Positions 1 to 7,600 of a stretch of 64,000 nucleotides of DNA are shown here, piece after piece. A program made the translations under genes and the position numbers. This stretch comes from Silvimonas soli. GTDB lineage: Bacteria > Pseudomonadota > Gammaproteobacteria > Burkholderiales > Chitinibacteraceae. The DNA lies in NCBI RefSeq assembly GCF_030035605.1, contig NZ_CP106736.1, positions 4,337,001 to 4,401,000 of the forward strand, given 5' to 3'. Under the pieces are notes generated by a model. It ran no database searches. It saw only the letters and a list, made by a program, of their open reading frames with translations, and had not been told where the DNA came from. The stretch's first letter is position 1. Each line of letters starts with the position of its first letter.

Positions 1-1
1 C

Positions 2-1684
2 GTGCAGGATTTCCTGGTGCTGTTTATTTCCACCCGGCGTGATGGCCGCTCGCTGGGCGAAATGGCCAAACAGGAACTTGGGCCGTTTGCTGGCGTTATC
101 GTCATGCTCGGCGCATTGGGCGTGATGATCATCATCCTGTCCGCGCTCGCACTGGTAGTGGTCAAAGCATTGGCTGACAGCCCATGGGGCGCATTTACCA
201 TCGCCGCGACTATTCCGATTGCGCTGTTTATGGGCATTTACATGCGCTACATCCGGCCAGGCCGCATTGGTGAAATCTCGGTGATTGGCTTTGTGCTGAT
301 GATGCTGGCCATTGTTTACGGTGGCGATATCGCCAAAGATCCAACCTGGGGCCCGATCTTTACCCTCAATGGCCCGCAAATGGTCTGGGCGCTGGTGATC
401 TATGGTTTTATTGCTTCGGTCTTGCCGGTCTGGCTGCTGTTGGCTCCGCGTGATTACCTGTCTACCTTTCTCAAGATCGGCGTGATCCTTGGCTTGGCCA
501 TTGGCATTGTGTTTGCCGCACCTGATCTGAAAATGCCGGCAGTCTCGCGCTTTATTGATGGTTCCGGTCCGGTATTTGCCGGTAGTTTGTTCCCGTTCCT
601 GTTCATCACCATTGCCTGCGGTTCGATCTCCGGGTTCCACGCGCTGGTCGCTTCCGGCACCACGCCCAAGTTGATTGAGCGCGAAAGTCATATGCGCATG
701 ATTGGTTACGGCGCGATGCTGATGGAGTCGTTTGTCGCCATCATGGCGCTGATCTGCGCTTCGGTGATCGACCCGGGCGTGTACTTCGCCATGAATTCGC
801 CTGCCGCGCTGATCGGCAAGACGGTGGTAGAAGCGTCAACCGTCATCAACGGCTGGGGTTTTGCCATTACGCCAGACGCGTTGACGTTGATCGCACAAGA
901 GGTAGGCGAGAAGTCGATCCTGTCGCGCGCTGGCGGTGCACCTACCTTTGCGGTGGGCATGGCGCACATCATTTCAGAAATCTTCAACAGCCGGGCGCTG
1001 ATGGGCTTCTGGTATCACTTTGCCATTCTGTTTGAAGCGTTGTTCATTCTGACTGCCGTTGATGCGGGTACTCGCGCTTGCCGCTTCATGGTGCAGGACC
1101 TGGCTGGCGTAGCGATTCCTGGTTTGGGTAAATCCCGTTCGTGGCTCGGTAATCTGATTGGCACAACCATTGCAGTTGCCGGTTGGGGTTACTTTGTTTA
1201 TCAGGGCGTGATCGACCCTCTGGGCGGCATCAACACCTTGTGGCCGCTGTTTGGCATTGGCAACCAGATGCTCGCTTCCATGGCGCTTATTCTGGGCACC
1301 GTCGTGCTGTTCAAGATGAAAAAAGAACGCTATGCGTGGGTCACTATCTTGCCTACGGCGTGGTTGTTTATCACCTCAATGACGGCGGGTTGGCAGAAGA
1401 TTTTCCATGAAAACCCGAAGATTGGTTTCCTGGCGATTGCCAACAAGTTCAACGCCGCCGCCAGCCAGGGCACCATCATTGCCCCGGCTAAAACCGTGGA
1501 GGACATGCAACGCATTGCCTTCAATAACCAGATCAACGCGGCGTTGTGCGGCTTTTTCATGATTGTGGCGGTAGTGATGCTGATATCCGCCTTCCTTAAT
1601 ATCCGTAAAGCGCTGGCATCACGGCAACCTACGGCGAGAGAAGCCGATGCCAAATGGCGCGGCGAGGCGGCCAGCAATGCTTGA
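2..1684 (+). CDS. cstA: Carbon starvation protein CstA, 5' truncated by window edge
   Basis: Inner-membrane peptide/pyruvate transporter of the CstA family, induced in carbon limitation in E. coli. About 560 residues are visible and are open from the first bases. They begin at the family's STRRDGRSLG segment, which lies roughly 130 residues into E. coli CstA, so the true start is upstream of the window and the GTG at 2 is not a start. Conserved blocks include LLLAPRDYLSTFLK, FLFITIACG, YFAMNSP, VDAGTR and DPLGGINTLWPLFG, among many hydrophobic segments. The stop overlaps the following YbdD-type gene, the standard cstA-ybdD pairing. Family assignment is certain; the substrate is not determined by sequence. 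Confidence 0.96.
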   Translation: MQDFLVLFISTRRDGRSLGEMAKQELGPFAGVIVMLGALGVMIIILSALALVVVKALADSPWGAFTIAATIPIALFMGIYMRYIRPGRIGEISVIGFVLMMLAIVYGGDIAKDPTWGPIFTLNGPQMVWALVIYGFIASVLPVWLLLAPRDYLSTFLKIGVILGLAIGIVFAAPDLKMPAVSRFIDGSGPVFAGSLFPFLFITIACGSISGFHALVASGTTPKLIERESHMRMIGYGAMLMESFVAIMALICASVIDPGVYFAMNSPAALIGKTVVEASTVINGWGFAITPDALTLIAQEVGEKSILSRAGGAPTFAVGMAHIISEIFNSRALMGFWYHFAILFEALFILTAVDAGTRACRFMVQDLAGVAIPGLGKSRSWLGNLIGTTIAVAGWGYFVYQGVIDPLGGINTLWPLFGIGNQMLASMALILGTVVLFKMKKERYAWVTILPTAWLFITSMTAGWQKIFHENPKIGFLAIANKFNAAASQGTIIAPAKTVEDMQRIAFNNQINAALCGFFMIVAVVMLISAFLNIRKALASRQPTAREADAKWRGEAASNA

Positions 1685-2048
1685 TCTATCTCCGTTTTTG
1701 GGGCGGCGCGAATCGCCACCTCCTGTTGCGGGCGCAGTGAACGCTTACGATCACTACCTCGCTGATCATGCCTCACGCCACGATACGGGCGTGCCGATGA
1801 GTGCCGCCGAGTTCGAGCGTTACAGCTTGGGTTCTGACTGGCTCACCGGCCTGAAAGATGCTGCAAAGAAAGTCGTGCAGACCTGCCGGCTGATGGTGGG
1901 CATTCATGACTACGAGTATTACTTGCAGCACATGCGGGAAAGGCATCCGGACGCCGTTCCGATGAAGCGCGATGAGTTTTATCGTTACTGCCTGGAGGCT
2001 CGCTATCCGAGCGCGGATCGGCCGGGTGGCGGCAAATGTCCATGCTAG
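1677..2048 (+). CDS. ybdD: YbdD/YjiX family (DUF466) protein with a duplicated N-terminal half
   Basis: Small partner of CstA-type transporters; its biochemical role is unknown. The start is the ATG at 1677, which overlaps the cstA stop; an upstream in-frame start would lie well inside cstA. The product is 123 aa, about twice E. coli YbdD (65 aa). Residues 58-123 match YbdD along its length (GLKDAAKK, LMVGIHDYEYYL, RHPDAVPM, CLEARY, Cys-rich tail KCPC). Residues 24-51 form a second copy of the YDHYL...RH...VPM..EFERYSL block, 13 of 28 positions identical to residues 79-106. The tandem arrangement is unusual. The last 106 bp recur near 7163. Confidence 0.93.
   Translation: MLDLSPFLGRRESPPPVAGAVNAYDHYLADHASRHDTGVPMSAAEFERYSLGSDWLTGLKDAAKKVVQTCRLMVGIHDYEYYLQHMRERHPDAVPMKRDEFYRYCLEARYPSADRPGGGKCPC
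1940..2045 (+). repeat. Direct repeat, copy 1 (3' end of ybdD)
   Basis: This 106-bp stretch recurs at 7163-7268 in the same orientation with 7 mismatches (93% identity). It covers the final 35 codons of the intact ybdD. The two copies bracket the sulfatase cassette. Flanking sequence on either side of the two copies is unrelated, including the terminators that follow. Confidence 0.95.
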
Positions 2049-2073
2049 GAACGTGAGCATCGTACGACACGAA

Positions 2074-2103
2074 ACGGTCAGCGCAAGGCTGACCGTTTTT
2101 TTT
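2074..2103 (+). terminator. Rho-independent terminator after cstA-ybdD
   Basis: A 9-bp perfect stem (ACGGTCAGC / GCTGACCGT) with a 5-nt loop is followed by eight T. It lies 26 bases after the ybdD stop and closes the cstA-ybdD unit. Confidence 0.93.
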
Positions 2104-2283
2104 CAGTGGGATCGGTACGTGTATCGCGAGGGCGCATGGCAAGGCGTCTGAAATGCATGCATTGGCTCGGACGACGCTAAGTCTTCGGCACAGGTAACCC
2201 ACGGGAGGCGCTGGCCCAAGGTACATGGATTGTTGCAAATATAAGCCATTGTCATTTTTGTCAGGGCTCAGGCGCTCCCTTGA

Positions 2284-2311
2284 TTCCGTTAAGTAAATCT
2301 CACTTTATAAT
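2284..2311 (+). promoter_or_regulatory. Candidate sigma-70 promoter of the sulfatase cassette
   Basis: A perfect -10 hexamer TATAAT (2306-2311) lies in the AT-rich 2280-2350 segment. A weak -35 (TTCCGT, 2284-2289) is 16 bp upstream; TTGATT at 2280 is an alternative with a long 20-bp gap. It is the only obvious promoter-like sequence between the ybdD terminator and the sulfatase. The rest of 2104-2399 shows nothing else recognisable. Confidence 0.45.
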
Positions 2312-2399
2312 TAAAGGAAATTAAAAATATATTTAATATTCTTTAATTGATTAAGTGGCCGCCATTACCATCGCGCAGTTTTCAACTACGCGACGCACA

Positions 2400-4391
2400 A
2401 TGATGAGCCATCTGCCACCGTATTCCCTTCGCAATACCTTATTTGGCATTGCTCTGATCGGCAGTGCTGCCCTGGCAGGTTGCGGGTCGGACTCCAGCAC
2501 CCTGACCAATGGCAACCCCTCCGCACCCTCGGCTACGCCAACGCCCACCGTTACGCCTACGCCAGTACCGGTTGCACAGAAGAAGCCCAACATCCTGTAC
2601 ATCATGGCCGATGACCTGGGGTATTCAGACATCCACGCCATGGGCGGCGAGATTGATACGCCCAATCTGGATGCACTGGTCAGCACCGGGCGACTACTCA
2701 CCAACCACCATGCCGGTACCGTATGCGCAATTACGCGTTCGATGCTGATTTCCGGAACAGATCATCATCTGGTGGGTGAAGGCACGATGGGTGCGCCCAG
2801 CGACGAACGTAAAGGCTTGCCGGGTTATGAGGGCTATCTGAATGATCGCGCTTTGTCGGTGGCGCAATTGCTCAAAGACGCGGGTTATCACACCTACATG
2901 GCGGGCAAGTGGCACCTTGGCTCAGGCATAACGGGCGCGGCGAGTGGCTCGGGCCAGACACCCGACCAATGGGGGTTCGAGCGCAGTTATGCGCTGCTGG
3001 GCGGCGCGGCAACAAACCACTTTGCCCATGAAGCGGCCAATTCCAGAAATTACACGGAAGATGGCGCCTACGTGCAGCCGGGTCAACCGGGCCAGCCCGG
3101 TGGGGCTGGTGGCTCGCCAGCAGTGTTTTATTCCACCGACTTTTACACACAAAAGCTGATCAGTTATATCGACTCGCAGCATGGCGATGGCAAACCGTTT
3201 TTCGCCTACGCGGCCTACACCTCGCCGCATTGGCCTTTGCAGGTGCCGGAACCTTATCTGCACCAATATGCCGGCAAATATGACGCAGGCTACGATGTGA
3301 TCCGTGCTGCGCGAATTGCACGACTGAAGTCACTTGGGCTGATCCCCGCCGATTTCACCCCCAGTGCCGGTTTTGCAGAGACGTTGACACGTTCTCCGGC
3401 CACGGCCAACAACGGCACGGCCAGCGCCAAATATATCAACGCACTGAATGGTCCAGCTCAAGGGTTTACCGACTATGGCCAAGGCTACGTCAACAAAAAG
3501 TGGGCAGATCTGACACCGGCAGAGCAAAAAGCCCAAGCGCGTTATATGGAAATCTATGCCGGGATGGTGTCTAACCTGGATCACAACATTGGCTTGTTGA
3601 TCCAGCATTTGAAAGACATCGGCGAATACGACAACACCTTCATCATGTTCCAGTCTGACAATGGTGCCGAAGGCTGGCCGATTGATTCCGGGGCGGACCC
3701 GAAAACGACGGATGAAGCCAACGCGCAGGAGCCGGTGTATTCAACGTTGGGCACTGATAACGGTCTGGTCAGTGCCAAACGTCTGCAATACGGGTTGCGT
3801 TGGGCTGAAGTCTCCGCCACGCCGTTGCGCCAGCTAAAAGGCTATATGGGTGAGGGCGGCGTCTCGGTGCCGGCGATTGTGCATTTGCCGGGACAAACCG
3901 CTTCGCAGCCTCTCATCAATACCTTTACCCACGTCACCGACAATACGGCAACGTTCCTGGCGCTAGCTGGAACCACACCGCCAAGCGAGCCCGCGCCGCC
4001 ATTGATTGACACCCTGACCGGGGTTGATCACAACAAAGGCAAGGTGATCTACAACAACCGCTATGTTTATCCGGTCACTGGGGTTTCGTTCCTGGCATTG
4101 CTGCAAGGCAAAGCAAGCCCGCCGCTGCATACGCAGGCATTTGGCGACGAATCCTACGGGCGCGCTTATCTGCGCAGTGCGGATGGCAAGTGGAAAGCCT
4201 TGTGGACGGAACCGCCAAGTGGTCCAGTGGATGGCCATTGGGAGTTATTCGACATCCTGAATGACCGGGGTGAAACCAACGATTTGTCCGGCGCCAATCC
4301 CACTGTCATTAACGGGCTGGTGCAGCAGTGGCAAACATATCTTTCCGGGGTAGGTGGCGTGGAGCCATTGCAACCCAAGGGATACTACTGA
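2400..4391 (+). CDS. Arylsulfatase-family lipoprotein
   Basis: Sulfatase/alkaline-phosphatase superfamily enzyme hydrolysing sulfate esters; substrate unknown. The signal ends in lipobox LAGC, so it is probably an envelope lipoprotein, followed by a Pro/Thr-rich linker (TPTPTVTPTP). It resembles AtsA-type arylsulfatases: NILYIMADDLGYSD (metal Asp pair), GKWHLG, SPHWPLQ and SDNGAEG are all present. The formylglycine cysteine is encoded at 2724 but sits in CAITR rather than the usual C-x-P/A-x-R. At 663 aa it is longer than the roughly 530-aa AtsA. I chose the ATG at 2400 because it gives a compact signal peptide; GTG at 2355 is also open and neither has a clear Shine-Dalgarno. The maturase gene starts 2 nt downstream. 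Confidence 0.93.
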   Translation: MMSHLPPYSLRNTLFGIALIGSAALAGCGSDSSTLTNGNPSAPSATPTPTVTPTPVPVAQKKPNILYIMADDLGYSDIHAMGGEIDTPNLDALVSTGRLLTNHHAGTVCAITRSMLISGTDHHLVGEGTMGAPSDERKGLPGYEGYLNDRALSVAQLLKDAGYHTYMAGKWHLGSGITGAASGSGQTPDQWGFERSYALLGGAATNHFAHEAANSRNYTEDGAYVQPGQPGQPGGAGGSPAVFYSTDFYTQKLISYIDSQHGDGKPFFAYAAYTSPHWPLQVPEPYLHQYAGKYDAGYDVIRAARIARLKSLGLIPADFTPSAGFAETLTRSPATANNGTASAKYINALNGPAQGFTDYGQGYVNKKWADLTPAEQKAQARYMEIYAGMVSNLDHNIGLLIQHLKDIGEYDNTFIMFQSDNGAEGWPIDSGADPKTTDEANAQEPVYSTLGTDNGLVSAKRLQYGLRWAEVSATPLRQLKGYMGEGGVSVPAIVHLPGQTASQPLINTFTHVTDNTATFLALAGTTPPSEPAPPLIDTLTGVDHNKGKVIYNNRYVYPVTGVSFLALLQGKASPPLHTQAFGDESYGRAYLRSADGKWKALWTEPPSGPVDGHWELFDILNDRGETNDLSGANPTVINGLVQQWQTYLSGVGGVEPLQPKGYY

Positions 4392-4393
4392 AC

Positions 4394-5425
4394 ATGCCAG
4401 CAGCGATTGTTTTACGTCGCCGCTGGCTTGCCATAACTGTGCTGCTCGCCGTCGCGGCGGGTGGCACAGCCTGGCGGGTACAGGCCCACACAACGCCGAC
4501 ACCGGTACTCGCCAATCTGGGCAGTCCGGCGCAATGCGCGCGCTACAGCGGTTTGCCCAGCGGCTGGGGTGAGGGCAAGGAGGCCGGGATGGTGCATCTG
4601 GCTAGCGGTGATTTCACTTTTGGCACAAAGCTGGGGTATCCGGACGAACGCCCACAAGGCGATGGCCGCACTCATGTGGATGCTTTCTGGATCGACCAGA
4701 CCGAAGTCACCAACGCCCAATTTGCCAGTTTTGTGAAAAAAACAGCATATATCACCGACTCCGAGCGTCAGGGCGGCGCGGTGGTATTTCACGTGCCTAC
4801 CGACCAGGAACTGCACGCGCGTCCTTATGCATGGTGGACATGGGTAAAAGGAGCTGACTGGCGCCATCCTTCCGGTCCGGGAAGTAACGTGCAAGGGCTG
4901 GACAATCACCCGGTCACGCTGGTTACCCAGGCTGATGCGCTGGCCTATGCACATTGGCTAGGCCACGAATTGCCTACGGAAGCCGAGTGGGAATACGCGG
5001 GCAAAGCGGGGCATGATGGGGTGAAGCTGGAAACAGCACCGAAATACGCCAACGGCAAACCATCGGCCAACTATTGGCAGGGCGTGTTTCCGCAAGTCGA
5101 TACGGCCAGCGATGGTCACGCCGGGCTTGCCCCGGTGGGTTGTTATCAGCCCAGCGATTTCAAGTTGTACGACATGATCGGCAATGCGTGGGAGTGGACA
5201 CGCGATGTCTATAGCGGCGAACACCAGTTCCACAGCAATGGTGATACCGCCGCTGTAGCCAACCAGGCAATCACCCGTAAATCAGATACGCCGATGGTGA
5301 TCAAAGGCGGTTCGTTTTTGTGCTCGCCTGACTATTGCGTGCGTTACCGCGCCTCCTCGCGAGAGGAGCAGGAAGCTGACCTGCCAGCGTCGCATATCGG
5401 GTTTCGGACCATCAAACGGGGCTAG
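4394..5425 (+). CDS. Formylglycine-generating enzyme (SUMF1/FGE family), apparently exported
   Basis: Converts the active-site cysteine of sulfatases to formylglycine using O2 and copper in known FGEs. The 343-aa product has FGE-sulfatase domain signatures: FWIDQTEVTN (99-108), LPTEAEWEYA (193-202), YDMIGNAWEWTRD (259-271), and the catalytic cysteine pair in GGSFLCSPDYCVRYR (Cys310 and Cys315). Residues 1-31 look like a cleavable signal peptide (RRR, hydrophobic core, VQA), which implies periplasmic action; many bacterial FGEs have none. The gene starts 2 nt after the sulfatase stop, so the two are surely co-translated and the neighbour is the obvious client. Confidence 0.93.
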   Translation: MPAAIVLRRRWLAITVLLAVAAGGTAWRVQAHTTPTPVLANLGSPAQCARYSGLPSGWGEGKEAGMVHLASGDFTFGTKLGYPDERPQGDGRTHVDAFWIDQTEVTNAQFASFVKKTAYITDSERQGGAVVFHVPTDQELHARPYAWWTWVKGADWRHPSGPGSNVQGLDNHPVTLVTQADALAYAHWLGHELPTEAEWEYAGKAGHDGVKLETAPKYANGKPSANYWQGVFPQVDTASDGHAGLAPVGCYQPSDFKLYDMIGNAWEWTRDVYSGEHQFHSNGDTAAVANQAITRKSDTPMVIKGGSFLCSPDYCVRYRASSREEQEADLPASHIGFRTIKRG

Positions 5426-5428
5426 GGC

Positions 5429-6199
5429 ATGCAGATTAAGTGGATGGCCGGATTCGCCGCACTGGCGTTGGTGCACGGCATGGTGTGGGCTCAGTCGGCA
5501 CGGATTGGCGTCCTGCCCGGGATAGACGAAGAAGTCATGCAGCAAGCTGCGCAAGTGGCGGCCGGAAAAGGGCTTACCCTGCAGATCAAATCCTATTCCA
5601 ATGCTGGGCAACTTGAGCGGGCGTTGGTTAGTGGTGAGATTGATGGCGCAAGCGTGCCGGATGCGCCAACTCGCGCGATCTGGCAACAACACAGTCAGCG
5701 CCCACTCAGAGAACTGGGCACCAGCATCACCTTGCCAATGGGCTTGTATTCGCGGCACTTTGCCAGTTTGCGGCAGTTACCTGTGGGTGCAAAGATCGGC
5801 ATTCCGAAGGAGCCACAAGCTCAGAGCAGGGCGCTGGTACTGTTGCAAAATTACGGGCTGATCCAGTTCCGTGATGATGCTGGTTTGCAAGCGCGGATTC
5901 GCGATATCACGGTCAATACTCGCCATTATCAACTTGTGGCTTTGCCACAGGCCCAGTTGTGGCGAGCGCTGCCGACACTGCCACTGGTGGCGCTGACGGG
6001 TGACTTTGCCATGCAGCGGGGTTTGTTCCCGGCGCGCGACGCTATCGGGATGGAGGACGCCCGCTCGCCGTGGGAGGGTGTACTTGCGGCGGCTTCGCCT
6101 GGAGACTGGTCGGCGCAATGGCTGTTGGCTTATCAATCGCCAAAGGTGGCCGCCTTTGTACTCCAGCGTTACCAGGACTCTGTACGGCGGCCATGGTGA
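5429..6199 (+). CDS. MetQ/NlpA-like periplasmic substrate-binding protein, orphan
   Basis: A 256-aa protein with a signal peptide (hydrophobic core then VWA, cleavage before QSARIG) and no lipobox, unlike typical MetQ lipoproteins. The body follows the NlpA/MetQ pattern: RIGVLPG near the N-terminus, LPVGAKIGIPKEPQAQSRAL, LLQNYGLI, LTGDFAMQRGL, and a late SPWEGVL block. No ATPase or permease partner is encoded nearby, so it may deliver ligand to a distant importer or serve as a ligand sensor. It is third in the sulfatase cassette, 3 nt after FGE, which suggests it binds a product or substrate of the sulfatase; that is inference. Confidence 0.75.
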   Translation: MQIKWMAGFAALALVHGMVWAQSARIGVLPGIDEEVMQQAAQVAAGKGLTLQIKSYSNAGQLERALVSGEIDGASVPDAPTRAIWQQHSQRPLRELGTSITLPMGLYSRHFASLRQLPVGAKIGIPKEPQAQSRALVLLQNYGLIQFRDDAGLQARIRDITVNTRHYQLVALPQAQLWRALPTLPLVALTGDFAMQRGLFPARDAIGMEDARSPWEGVLAAASPGDWSAQWLLAYQSPKVAAFVLQRYQDSVRRPW

Positions 6200-7104
6200 G
6201 TGACTCTGCGGACTGGTCACTACAGTGCAATGGTTGTGGCCGCTGCTGCAATTCGCCGCCGCTGCTGTCGCTGCCGGAACTATTTCATCACCGACGCCGA
6301 TTCATCGGCTGCTTGAGCGTGCGGCGTTTGCCTGCGCACAGCACCAGCGCGCAGCGTGAACTGGCCGGGCAATTGTTGCCAGGAAGCGCGGCCGCAGGCG
6401 TGGTGTTGCTACTGCAGGGCTATACCTGGCCAAGTCAGCAACGCTGCCCAGCATTGGGGCCGGATCAGCTTTGCAGCGTGCACCATGACCGCAAGCCGCT
6501 GACTTGCCGGGTGGTGCCGCTCGACGCATTGACACCAGATTCCGAGCAATCGCCGTTGCTAGCGGAACGGGCGGCGCAATCGGAGTGGCTGGGCGCAGAT
6601 TGCCTGCGCCCGTTTACGGCCAGCGCCACTGGGCAGATTCTGCTGCGACAGCATCGTGTTGAGGATACGGACTACCTTGCAGCGCTGGCGCAGCGTCGGA
6701 GAGATCTGCAACTTGAGCGACAGTACTGGGGCGATGCCATTCACGCCATGCTGTTGCCAGAACTCGCAGGTACGTCGCGCTTGCCCGTGCAGGGCTATAT
6801 TTCCTTGCCGTTGGTGCCGATACTGGCGCACCTCGCAGTACAGTCCAACGCACTGCGGTTGCAATGCCAGCTTTTTTTGGTCGATCAACTGACACTCATC
6901 AACAGCCGGATCAGCTCTGCTATCGCCAGCAAAAACCCGCAAGACCGGGCCTCGACCCAAGAGCTGCGTGGCTTTGCCGACGCCTACCAGCGCCTGCTTG
7001 GGCATTTGCAGCGCGATTCGATCGCAAAAACGACTTTGTCTGGCGAGGCTAGCTTGCAATGGCTACTGGGTCTGGCAGAGCCGCAGGCCGGCGTTACAAC
7101 GTAG
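6193..7104 (+). CDS. YkgJ-family cysteine-cluster protein
   Basis: The ATG at 6193 overlaps the preceding stop by 7 nt and gives 303 aa. The N-terminus carries the CxxCxxCC signature (CNGCGRCC; Cys12, 15, 18, 19), followed by LLLQGYTWPSQQRCPAL, LCSVHHDRKPLTCRVVPL and a later ADC. These are the spaced cysteines of the YkgJ/UPF0153 family, thought to bind zinc or an Fe-S cluster. The C-terminal 150 residues are not recognised. The role is unknown; its place at the end of the sulfatase operon suggests a maturation or redox function, but nothing in the sequence proves it. No signal peptide, so likely cytoplasmic. Confidence 0.75.
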   Translation: MVSDSADWSLQCNGCGRCCNSPPLLSLPELFHHRRRFIGCLSVRRLPAHSTSAQRELAGQLLPGSAAAGVVLLLQGYTWPSQQRCPALGPDQLCSVHHDRKPLTCRVVPLDALTPDSEQSPLLAERAAQSEWLGADCLRPFTASATGQILLRQHRVEDTDYLAALAQRRRDLQLERQYWGDAIHAMLLPELAGTSRLPVQGYISLPLVPILAHLAVQSNALRLQCQLFLVDQLTLINSRISSAIASKNPQDRASTQELRGFADAYQRLLGHLQRDSIAKTTLSGEASLQWLLGLAEPQAGVTT

Positions 7105-7162
7105 CCGGTTTGGGGTTACGGGAGCTAAAAAGTTTACCAGCGGGTGGTTGATCCTTTGGGCG

Positions 7163-7271
7163 AAGGCATCCGGATGCCGTGCCGATGAAGCGCGATGAGT
7201 TATATCGTTACTGCCTGGAGGCTCGTTATCCGAGCGCGGATCGGCCGGGCGGCGGCAGGTGTCCATGCTGA
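7163..7271 (+). pseudogene. ybdD 3'-end remnant (direct repeat, copy 2)
   Basis: The 3' end of a ybdD-like gene: from 7164 the frame reads RHPDAVPMKRDEL...GGRCPC and stops at 7269-7271. It is 93% identical to 1940-2045. There is no start codon, ribosome site or upstream homology, so it is a fragment. Four of six amino-acid codons that differ are synonymous, the other two are F-to-L and K-to-R, and the stop is TGA instead of TAG. The divergence therefore looks like that of a once-functional homologue, not a decaying local copy. It lies 58 bases after the YkgJ-like gene. Confidence 0.9.
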
Positions 7272-7314
7272 GATATTGGTGATCGCAATAGTCTTGAAAT
7301 GATAAATCGCAACA

Positions 7315-7341
7315 GCCGACAGCCATCTGTCGGCCGTTTTT
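7315..7341 (+). terminator. Terminator after ybdD remnant / sulfatase cassette
   Basis: An 8-bp perfect stem GCCGACAG / CTGTCGGC with a CCAT loop is followed by CGTTTTTAT. It ends transcription from the sulfatase cassette before nirB. Confidence 0.88.
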
Positions 7342-7479
7342 ATATGTAAATTTTGCTTCTCAATCTCCGCTGAAATTGGCGGTGGCTGGGTGTTCTAGTT
7401 CTTATGGCCTAGTTGGTTTAGGTCATCAGGTGGGTCAAACGATCAATATATACAAAATGCATAATCTGCCGCTTGAGCG

Positions 7480-7493
7480 TTGATATTAATCAA
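7480..7493 (+). promoter_or_regulatory. FNR/Anr-type binding site upstream of nirB
   Basis: The 14-bp sequence TTGATATTAATCAA is a perfect palindrome and a full match to the FNR consensus TTGAT-N4-ATCAA. It lies 107 bases upstream of the nirB start with TATTTA/TACCTG -10-like sequence about 20 bp downstream, a geometry close to class II activation. It predicts oxygen-regulated nitrite reduction. The rest of 7342-7600 shows no other site I can name. Confidence 0.85.
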
Positions 7494-7600
7494 TATTTTG
7501 ACGCGAGCTATTTACCTGTTCGTCATCTTTTTATTTCCGGATCATTCTCCCAATCAACATATTTTGGCTGTCGGCAGCGCCCGCCGACGAGGAGTGATCT

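Noticed and set aside
2050..7160. Composite transposon or insertion sequence flanking the sulfatase cassette
   Set aside because: No transposase gene and no terminal inverted repeats were found at either side; the repeated sequence is direct and is coding (ybdD).
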